Of a stretch of DNA of 64,000 bases, positions 17,575-25,200 are shown piece after piece (the stretch's first letter is position 1; the number at the start of each line of letters is the position of its first letter). The translations under genes were made by a program, and so were the position numbers. The DNA comes from PALSA-1004 sp963829085 (GTDB taxonomy: Bacteria > Pseudomonadota > Gammaproteobacteria > Burkholderiales > SG8-41): the NCBI GenBank assembly GCA_963829085.1, contig CAWHHJ010000019.1, positions 1 to 64,000 of the forward strand, read 5' to 3'. The notes under the pieces were generated by a model. It made no database searches and had not been told where the DNA came from. It was given only the letters and a program-made list of their open reading frames with translations.

Positions 17575-18585
17575 TTAGGCTTTGGCCGGGACATCGTCGC
17601 CGATCGGTGCTGCTGACAAGAGCATATCGATGGCCAATTTTGCGGCACCGGTGGTCACGGCGTGATTCTCGAGACTTGCAACCACCACTTTCAAGCCTTT
17701 GAACGCGGCCGGCGAACTGTGCTTTTCAATGCCGGCCTTGATTTCTTCACGCAACAATTCAGGCATGGCTTCGACCAGACCGCCACCGAGAACGACGCGG
17801 TCCGGATTGATGAAATCGACCAGGTTCGATAACGCAATGCCCACAATGCGCGCGCGGCTGCGCACCAATTCCTCGATGGCGGTATCACCAGCCTTGATGG
17901 CCTCGGCAATGTCACCGCTCTTGATCTTGCTCACATCCGTGCCAGCGTTTTTGAGCAGGTTGGGCGCCCACTGCTTCACCGCCATGATTGCCGCATCGCC
18001 GGCAATTGCCGTGCGGCTTGCCACGTCGTCGAGCACGCCCTCACGCTGCGAACCCGCCAGGGGGCCTATCGCATGTAACAGGTAGTTTCCGATGTCGCCG
18101 GCATGGCCTGTCGCACCGACATGCAGTTTACCGTTGATGATGAGGGCGCCGCCGATTCCAGTGCCGATGAAGACACCGATCACGTGCTTCGCGTCCTTGG
18201 CCGCTCCGAGGTGGTACTCGCCGTATAGACCGGCCTGTACGTCATTTACAACATAAGCATGGGCGCCCGTCAATTTCGCCAGCCGCGCCTTGAACGGATA
18301 GTCATCGAGAAACGGCACGTTGGGACAGCAGATGATCTTGCCTTCCTGATAATCGATACTACCGGCGACACCGGCCCCCGCACCTGCCAACACCAGCCCT
18401 GACTTGTGCGCCTTATCGACGAGCGCCTCGACCGCTCCAGTCAGCGCTTCGCTAAATACTTTCTTGCCCTTATCCGCATTCGTCTTGAGCTTGATTTCTT
18501 CGACGACATTGAATTTTTCGTCGAACAGCGCAAACAAACTTTTGGTGCCGCCGATGTCGATGCCGATCGCACCGCGTTTTGACAT
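17575..18585 (-). CDS. ROK-family sugar kinase (glucokinase-like)
   Basis: This 336-aa protein has the ROK/actin-fold phosphate motif GIDIGGTKSLFALFDE at the N-terminus. The catalytic Asp lies in VVNDVQAGLYGEYHLG and the ATP-site motif is GVFIGTGIGGALIINGKL. The usual ROK zinc cluster (CxCGxxGCxE) after the GHAGDIG motif is not present; GPLAGSQREGVLDDV stands there instead. Phosphorylation of glucose is likely given the adjacent glucan and trehalose genes, but the substrate is unproven. The ATG at 18585 has AAGGA 10 nt upstream. It follows the HAD-HerA gene by 85 nt on the same strand. Confidence 0.78.
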   Translation of the reverse strand: MSKRGAIGIDIGGTKSLFALFDEKFNVVEEIKLKTNADKGKKVFSEALTGAVEALVDKAHKSGLVLAGAGAGVAGSIDYQEGKIICCPNVPFLDDYPFKARLAKLTGAHAYVVNDVQAGLYGEYHLGAAKDAKHVIGVFIGTGIGGALIINGKLHVGATGHAGDIGNYLLHAIGPLAGSQREGVLDDVASRTAIAGDAAIMAVKQWAPNLLKNAGTDVSKIKSGDIAEAIKAGDTAIEELVRSRARIVGIALSNLVDFINPDRVVLGGGLVEAMPELLREEIKAGIEKHSSPAAFKGLKVVVASLENHAVTTGAAKLAIDMLLSAAPIGDDVPAKA

Positions 18586-18670
18586 TTTGTTTTTTCCTTT
18601 TGTGAGCGGCTGGTTGCTTATATTTGATTCGATGCACAAGGCGCGGCGCCCGCGCAGCCGGGGAACTTGC

Positions 18671-20392
18671 TCACGCCCGCTCGTGGCCGGACGCTGGCAA
18701 TGTGTAATGCTGTTCGATTGCGCTCCTGATCAGACGGCGTGTTTCTTCGGCATCGGGCGCTTCCCGGCGTTCGATCGCCGCTACCTCGTCCGCAAGCGTC
18801 TGGTCATGGATCGATGTGCGCAGCCAATTTGAATAATCGCCCTGCCTGAGGTGATAGAGCCACGTATCGGCGTCGACACCGTCGGCAATCTGATTAAAAA
18901 GAAGCAGGTTCTGCGCGCGCAATTTGAGTTTGGACTCGGGGCCCCGAAAGAAAAAGCTGCGGTCGGGTGGCAGCTCACCCTCGGCATATTTGCGCCGATG
19001 CTGCGCGCGGTCCGCCTTCGCCGCCCTGAATCGTATTGCGCGCGGATTCTCGTCGCCGCCTCGCAGCCAAAGCAAGGCCTCGCCATCTTTGACCTCCGCG
19101 GAACTCTGCGGTATCGACACGCCGCCGTGTCGCGCAAATTCGGTTAGCGTTGCTCCGGCGCCGTCGCCGAGCGCCGCTGCTATGCTCACACTCTTAAGGA
19201 CGGTAGCGGTTATCGACGCTGGACTTACAGTCACGTATACGATGCCCGTGAAGTCATCAAAGAGTCGCGCCGCGGTCGCGGGGCGCTCCGGCGGCAGCAG
19301 GTGATGAGCTTCTTCGACCACGATCCAGTGCGGCCGACCGGTCTGCGCGCGCACTTCCTTCAGTCGCGGCAACAGCGAATCAAAGAAAGCAGGCCGGTCC
19401 CGCTCCGACACACCGGTCAAGTTGATGACCAGGTTTACGTCCGGCTTTTCGAGCGCCGCGACGATCTCATCCGCCGATGGCGCACGATTCGACGTGCCAA
19501 AAATAACCGCATCGTGAGAGTCGTCGTGATCGCCCTCGGGATCAATTACGCACCACTGATATTTCTGGTCACTCAACTCTTCGATTATTCCGCTAGTCAG
19601 CGTTGACTTGCCGCTGCCGGAAGGACCTGCAATGAGCATGGAAAAGTTCGCCGGCGGGACTTGAATTGAGCCGCCCTTGAGGTCATGGCCGAGAACGATA
19701 AACCGTCGCTGACGACCGATCTTGTCTGCCAGATCGTTTGCGAGGAGCCCATCGATCAACTCCAGTACGCCATCGCCATGCGTTCGCTGAGTAATAAAGT
19801 CCGCCTTCTCCTGAAGGAACGGAACAGCGTTCGCAACCGCAGTCGAGAATTCCGCTGCATCAAGCATCGCATGGTCATTCTCTCCGTCGCCCACGGCCAC
19901 GACGTTGTGCAGGGACAGACCAAGCTCTTTGAGCGCTTCCAGCAAACCGGTGGCCTTGTTGACGCTCGCCGGCAGAACCATCACGGCGCCCTTGTTGAAG
20001 ATCACCTGCAGTTCGAGACCGAGGTCACGAATCGTCTCTAGCACGGCAGTCTCGTGTGGGCGTACCGTGGCGACTATCGAACTACCCACTGACAGCGGAA
20101 CGCGCCGCCGCCGCAATTCATCGATGAACACTTGGGGAGGCTCGGCCGTGAGCAAGTGGCGCTCGTTCGTGCGTGGTCGATAAAGCAGTGCGCCGTTCTC
20201 GGCGACGACGCGATCGAATAGCGTTATTTCGGGAAAGATCCCGAGCAGCTCGTCAAGCTCCCGACCGGTTACTAATAACAGCTTACGTCCGCTCGCAGCG
20301 AGCCGCTGCAACCCTTCGATGACATGCGGGGCTACCACTCCGTCGTGCGCGAGGGTGCCGTCGTAGTCGGCAGCGAGTGCGAGATACCGCAT
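18671..20392 (-). CDS. HAD-IIB phosphatase fused to a HerA/VirB4-like ATPase domain
   Basis: This 573-aa protein has two domains. Residues 1 to about 225 form a Cof/sucrose-phosphatase-type HAD hydrolase, with the nucleophile in AADYDGTLAHDG (DxDGT), motif II around LLVTGREL, and the metal-binding GDGENDHAMLDAA. After a short linker comes a P-loop ATPase, with Walker A IAGPSGSGKST near residue 257 and Walker B PHWIVVEEAHHLLPP near 360. Those motifs resemble HerA/DUF87 ATPases, and the stretch CVIDPEGDH also fits. It might be a sugar-phosphate phosphatase with an attached motor or sensor. Function is not known. The gene is complete, ends 85 nt before the ROK kinase, and the frame is continuous across both domains. 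Confidence 0.7.
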   Translation of the reverse strand: MRYLALAADYDGTLAHDGVVAPHVIEGLQRLAASGRKLLLVTGRELDELLGIFPEITLFDRVVAENGALLYRPRTNERHLLTAEPPQVFIDELRRRRVPLSVGSSIVATVRPHETAVLETIRDLGLELQVIFNKGAVMVLPASVNKATGLLEALKELGLSLHNVVAVGDGENDHAMLDAAEFSTAVANAVPFLQEKADFITQRTHGDGVLELIDGLLANDLADKIGRQRRFIVLGHDLKGGSIQVPPANFSMLIAGPSGSGKSTLTSGIIEELSDQKYQWCVIDPEGDHDDSHDAVIFGTSNRAPSADEIVAALEKPDVNLVINLTGVSERDRPAFFDSLLPRLKEVRAQTGRPHWIVVEEAHHLLPPERPATAARLFDDFTGIVYVTVSPASITATVLKSVSIAAALGDGAGATLTEFARHGGVSIPQSSAEVKDGEALLWLRGGDENPRAIRFRAAKADRAQHRRKYAEGELPPDRSFFFRGPESKLKLRAQNLLLFNQIADGVDADTWLYHLRQGDYSNWLRTSIHDQTLADEVAAIERREAPDAEETRRLIRSAIEQHYTLPASGHERA

Positions 20393-20666
20393 TTAGCGCG
20401 TAAATGGTCAGTAAAGCCGGCGAGCGGCGCGGATTGCGAGTATCAGCGAAAAACAAAGTGTTGCCTGTAGTGCAACTGCGTATCTTCGCGTCGGCGCTGT
20501 CTGGCGGCTGCGTGTCCGGCGGCTTCCTACGAAATAAACAGGATCCAACCGGCTTTGTGCGCTGGCGCTAATTTTTACAATCGTTGTAGCGACGACGAGG
20601 CAGCGAGGCAGTACAACAACAACCCGCAGCGCGGTGAATGCGCGCACGCAATCTAAGGAGAACGCG

Positions 20667-20741
20667 GTGAGATTGGTTCTGCTCGTGGTGATGGTCTTGT
20701 TGCAGAGGCACGTTTAACGTGCCACACAGCACCGGATTGAG
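20667..20741 (+). CDS. Tiny hydrophobic reading frame (24 aa), possible leader peptide or gene remnant
   Basis: AAGGAG sits 6 nt before a GTG start at 20667. The peptide begins RLVLLVVMVLFAEA, like the front of a signal peptide, and stops at 20741. It is far too short for a known product. It could be a leader peptide controlling the GH1-like gene 105 nt downstream, or the stub of a deleted secreted protein. Confidence 0.25.
20708..20724. promoter_or_regulatory. Perfect palindrome, candidate operator
   Basis: GGCACGTT and AACGTGCC are exact reverse complements around a single central T. The site is 122 nt upstream of the GH1-like start and inside the tiny frame. Its size fits a dimeric repressor site of LacI or TetR type. 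No regulator gene is adjacent. Confidence 0.4.
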
Positions 20742-20752
20742 TTACTTCCCTG

Positions 20753-20804
20753 CCGGCGAGCTCGGTCTCGCTTCGTATCCTAATTATATTCAGTCTCGCC
20801 GGCC
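20753..20804. repeat. 9-bp inverted repeat flanking an AT-rich core
   Basis: GCCGGCGAG (20753-20761) and CTCGCCGGC (20796-20804) are exact reverse complements with a 34-nt loop holding CTAATTATATT. As RNA it would form a GC-rich stem ending 42 nt before the GH1-like start. A role in promoter architecture or mRNA structure is possible. Confidence 0.35.
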
Positions 20805-20846
20805 AGCGTTTTCGCCGCTTGGCCATCGACCGAAAAGGACACCGAT

Positions 20847-22193
20847 ATGCGCCCTGACCGCCGCTTGAATCAAGCCAAAGACGGGCCGCCGTCTCTGCTG
20901 CGCGCCACGCCCCTGCAGATTCATCAAAAACCAACGGCGGCACAGGAGATGGCAGCGCCCCATGCTGAAGTGTATTTCCGCCGGTCGACCGACGTGCCAC
21001 TCACGTCGTTCTGGATGGGCGGTTTCGACGGCGCCGATCACATCAATAGTTCTGGCGTGGCATTGTCGATGACTGAGCTCACGCAACATGACTCGCATGT
21101 TGATGATGACTACCGGCGGCTCGCCGACTTCGAAATTCGCACCGTTCGCGAAAGCGCGAGCTGGCGCATCATCGAGCGAAACGGGCGTTACGATTTCTCA
21201 TCGCTGCAGACGCGCGTCACGGGGGCAAAGAGGCTCGGCATGCAAACGCTATGGACGCTGCTTTCTTCCGGCTGGCCGGCCGGCATCGATCCATTGTCTG
21301 CCCGCTTCGTGGACCGCTTTGCGCGCTATGCGAAGGCGGTTGCCGAATTTCTTGCGGACTACGCACACGGCGTCCCGATCTATACACCCATCAACGAAAT
21401 TTCCTTTATCTCGTGGGCGATCGGTCACAGCGGCCACATCAACGCCGGCAACGACTACCTCAAACATCGCAAAGGCGAGTTGAGGCGGCAGTTTGTCAGA
21501 GCGGCGCTGGCGGCATGCGATGCGATACGTGCAGTCGATCCTCGCGCGCGCTTCATGCACCCCGATCCGTTGATGCATGTGGTGCCGCCGCGACGCCACC
21601 GTGATCTCGCATCGCTAGCCGCGTATCTGGACGAAGAACAGTATTGCGCCTGGGACATGCTATGCGGAAAGCGCGAACCGGAACTCGGCGGCGACCCCGC
21701 ATATATGGATGTCGTCGGTGTGAACTATTATCAGACCAACCAGTGGGAGCTCGGTACCGGACAAGTGCTCGACTGGCGGCTTGACGATCCGCGCCGTGAG
21801 CCGCTCGCCACAATGCTCGAACGTGTTTATCAGCGTTACCGGCGGCCACTCATCATCGCCGAAACCAGCCACGTAGGTATTGGAAGAGGCCCGTGGATCC
21901 GCGAGGTCACTGATGAAGTAGCTACCGCTCGACAGCGCGGCACACCGGTTCATGGCATCTGTCTCTATCCTGTTATCGATCGTCCGGACTGGGAGAACCT
22001 GACGCATTGGCACCACAGCGGCTTGTGGGATATTGAGGTCGCGCGCGACGGTAGTTGCGAGCGTCGGCTGAACGAAAGCTATGCACTCGCATTGCGCGAT
22101 GCGCAGCGTACGCTAAACGATGATCATCTGTCGCGGCTGAGTTCACCGCCACGCGTGATACGGCCGGCGAGCCCCATACGCCAATTGAATTAG
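20847..22193 (+). CDS. Divergent glycoside hydrolase family 1-like protein
   Basis: This 448-aa protein resembles clan-A (beta/alpha)8 glycosidases of the GH1 type. Supporting stretches are WMGGFDGADHIN, FEIRTVRESASWRIIE, YTPINEISFISWAIGH (position of the acid/base NEP motif) and RPLIIAETSHVG (position of the nucleophile ENG motif). Both glutamates are present but their contexts are non-canonical (NEI, AETS). GVNYYQTNQW is also GH1-like. No signal peptide is seen, so it is probably cytoplasmic. AAAGGA lies before the ATG. It is convergent with malQ/treY, separated by only 16 nt. Substrate is unknown, and it might be a transglycosidase rather than a beta-glucosidase. Confidence 0.65.
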   Translation: MRPDRRLNQAKDGPPSLLRATPLQIHQKPTAAQEMAAPHAEVYFRRSTDVPLTSFWMGGFDGADHINSSGVALSMTELTQHDSHVDDDYRRLADFEIRTVRESASWRIIERNGRYDFSSLQTRVTGAKRLGMQTLWTLLSSGWPAGIDPLSARFVDRFARYAKAVAEFLADYAHGVPIYTPINEISFISWAIGHSGHINAGNDYLKHRKGELRRQFVRAALAACDAIRAVDPRARFMHPDPLMHVVPPRRHRDLASLAAYLDEEQYCAWDMLCGKREPELGGDPAYMDVVGVNYYQTNQWELGTGQVLDWRLDDPRREPLATMLERVYQRYRRPLIIAETSHVGIGRGPWIREVTDEVATARQRGTPVHGICLYPVIDRPDWENLTHWHHSGLWDIEVARDGSCERRLNESYALALRDAQRTLNDDHLSRLSSPPRVIRPASPIRQLN

Positions 22194-22209
22194 CGACGCG
22201 AGCGCGTCG
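22194..22209. terminator. Hairpin filling the gap between convergent genes
   Basis: CGACGCG and CGCGTCG pair as a 7-bp GC-rich stem with a 2-nt loop and occupy exactly the space between the two stop codons. It could slow transcription from both sides. There is no T tract, so it is not a classical intrinsic terminator. Confidence 0.35.
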
Positions 22210-25200
22210 TCACCGTTCGTAGCTCAGCACTGCGCCGGGAAAGTCCGCAAAGAGCTCACCGACGCTGACTGCGCCGTCAGTAGCAGTATGCGCGCCGTTA
22301 GTCAGAACATTGCGCAATGCGACGCCCTTTGCGCCGCTTGGCAATTCGAGCCGCGTATCTCCCCACGCCTTTTCACCGCAAGGCAGTTCTCCGGCGCCTG
22401 TGCCGAGGCCGGCGAATAGACGGCCGGCGACGGTGATCGCGCCGCCATTGCCATACTCGCGCGCATAAGCAACGACATGAGCGGCCCGTTTGCCGCTTAC
22501 CGGCAATGGCGTGTAGCTGCCGTAGCGGAATAACTCGGCATGCTCGCGGCGCAATAATAGGAGACGGGAAATCACATACAGCTTCACCCGCCCGTCAGGC
22601 ATGTTTTCGACCAGGCGGCGCACACGCTGTTTCAGCCGGCGCGCGTCTGTCGCCATGGAAGTAAGTTGCGCAAGCAGCGCTTCGCGCTGTTCGTAATCCA
22701 CCGGCCGCCGATTGTCCGGATCGACGAGCGAAAAATCCCACAATTCGCTGCCCTGGTACGTGTCTGGAACGCCGGGCGAAGTCAATGTGATGAGGCACAC
22801 CGAAAGGCTGTTGAGCATGCCCAGCCATGACAGCGGCACGATAGACGCGCGGAAATCATCCAGGAAGAGGTTATGTTCGGTTTCGCTTAGCAAGCCGCGC
22901 ACAAACTGCACGACGGCCTGCTCGTAGTCTTCGTTCGGATTCAGCCAGCTGGTGTTGACCTTCGCTTCGCGCACCGCTTTCAGCATATATTGCTCAATGC
23001 GGGCACAGTAGGCCTGCAGCTCAGGTCCGGTTGTCGGCCCCAGGGGAAAGCTGCCTATGAGCGTTTGGTACAACAGATATTCATCGTTCGGTGTCGGCGC
23101 GGGCAGATCGTCGATTATTCGCTTGCGCCGGCGGTTCATGCGGCTCCAGCGGCGCAATTGCAGGCGCCATGCGGCAGACATTTCAGAGAGCACGTTAATG
23201 CGCGCCCGAACATCGGCGGAACGCTTGTTGTCATGGGTGGAAGTAGCAATCATCGTATGCGGCCACTTGGCAGCGCGATCGGCGCTGGCGCCGTGAAATC
23301 CCGCGACGCTATAACCGAATGCGGTGGGGTCGCCGCCAACGTCGTTGAGCGATACCAGCCGGTTGTAGATATAGAAGCTCGTGTCCTCCACACCTTTTGC
23401 GGTTACGGGGGCCGTAACCTGCTGGAATTTGCGCGCAAAATAATTGACGTCTGCGAGAAGCGCCGGATTCGACGTCTCGCATAGCAGCGTCGATTTCACG
23501 AACTCGAAGATTGAAGAATCGGCCGCCCGCGTATGGCGTTTGGCCTTCGCTACTGCCCATTCGATATAGCGCCGGTCATCCGGCCGCACTTCGTCTGCGA
23601 TATAGGTGCGATAAACCGGAAACCACGCAATGATCTCGGCCAATGCCTGCCGCAATGTATTCAACGTGTAGTCGCGCGTTGTGCGATCGGCGCGCGCAAT
23701 GCGGAAAAGGCGGTTGGCGAGCACCGTAAGCTCACTGGCGAGCGCCGTGCGAAGTATGGAATGCTTCGCGCGGTTCGCCACCGCTTCGAATGTGACCTTA
23801 TCACCAATGAATGCGTGATAGATGCGCGTGAAGCGTGCCTCGGCGGCGCTGTCGACAAACAGGTCGTTCACCACGTTGGCGAAGCGGTAGCCGGTTGAGC
23901 CATAGATCGGCCAAGTCTCGGGAACATGCTCGAACGGGGCGATGATTTTCTCGACGACCACGTAGAGCGGCCTGCGCTGCTCTTCTTCGCTCATCGGATT
24001 GTTATGCAGCGCTGCCATCTGGCGGTACGTATCCTGCAGGCGCTTGAAGTAAGCCGCGGGATCAAACAGCCCATCGGGATGATCTATGCGCAGCCCTTCG
24101 ACAGCGCCCTCGCGCACCAACTCGAACGCAAACCGGTGCGTGGCGTCAAACACCGTTTCGTTTTCCATGCGCAGCGCGGCCAGATCATTGATATCGAAAA
24201 ACCGCCGGTAATTGATTTCGTCGGATGCGACCCGCCAGTAAGACAGCCGGTAGGCCTGCGCTTCCAGCAGCGCGTGCAAATCGTCGAAGCTTGCAGCGTC
24301 ATCTTTGCGGCCGTTGAATGTTCGCACGCCCGCGCGAATCGCCTCCATGATGGGTGTTTGCTCAGTCGCGAGTTGCGCAAGGCGGCGCTTGTGAACTTCT
24401 TTGTTCGTCGCGCGCTCGGCAATACGTTCCGGGGCGCGTTCATCGCGCGCCGGCAGATAACCAAACGCCGATACCAGACTCTTGAATTCAGCCAGTGCAT
24501 CTGCCGCAACATCAGCCGGCGTCAACGTAGCGGCAGCGCGGTCAAGCACGCGCGGGTACTCGCGCGGATCAATCGGGAACCGGTGGTCGTAATAGTGGAT
24601 GCTGAACGAGCCGGTTGGTGCATCGAAACCAAGACTGAGCTCGCCTGCAGCCAGCACTGACCCGTAGTGGTTGCCGAGCACCGGCAGCAGCACACGATTC
24701 GCAAGATCGGCACTGACGGGCTGCCAGTCGATATCGAAAAAGTCCGCATATTGCGACGCCTGACCGTTCTCGAGCACTTCAAGCCACCACGCATTGTCCG
24801 CGCCCATCACACCCATGTGATTGGGGACTATGTCCATGATCTGGTTCATGCCATGCGCATGCAGCGCCGCGACGAATTCATCGAACTGCGCCCGCGTTCC
24901 AATTTCCGGGTTCAGGGCCTGATGATCGATGATGTCATAGCCATGCGTACTGCCGCTGCGCGCTCGCAGGTAGGGCGAACAATAGACGTGGCTGATGCCG
25001 AGCGATGAGAGATAGGGCACGAGCTGCGTCGCGTCACGAAACGTAAACTTGCTGTGCAGCTGCAGCCGGTATGTCGCGCGCGGAATGCTCGCGCCTGTGA
25101 GCTGGCGTGACGGCCGCGGCCGCGGCAATGACCGCTGTCCGCGCAATCCGCTGATAGCATCGGTGATACGGCGAAAGCGCGCATCGTCGCTCCATTGCTC

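Larger units (their letters stand above)
20393..20846. other. Intergenic region between HAD-HerA and the GH1-like gene
   Basis: This 454-nt divergent region should contain promoters for both neighbours. It includes a 24-codon reading frame with a strong ribosome-binding site (20667-20741) and a perfect 8-bp palindrome inside that frame. A 9-bp inverted repeat flanks the AT-rich sequence TAATTATATT. No larger gene is apparent. Confidence 0.5.
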
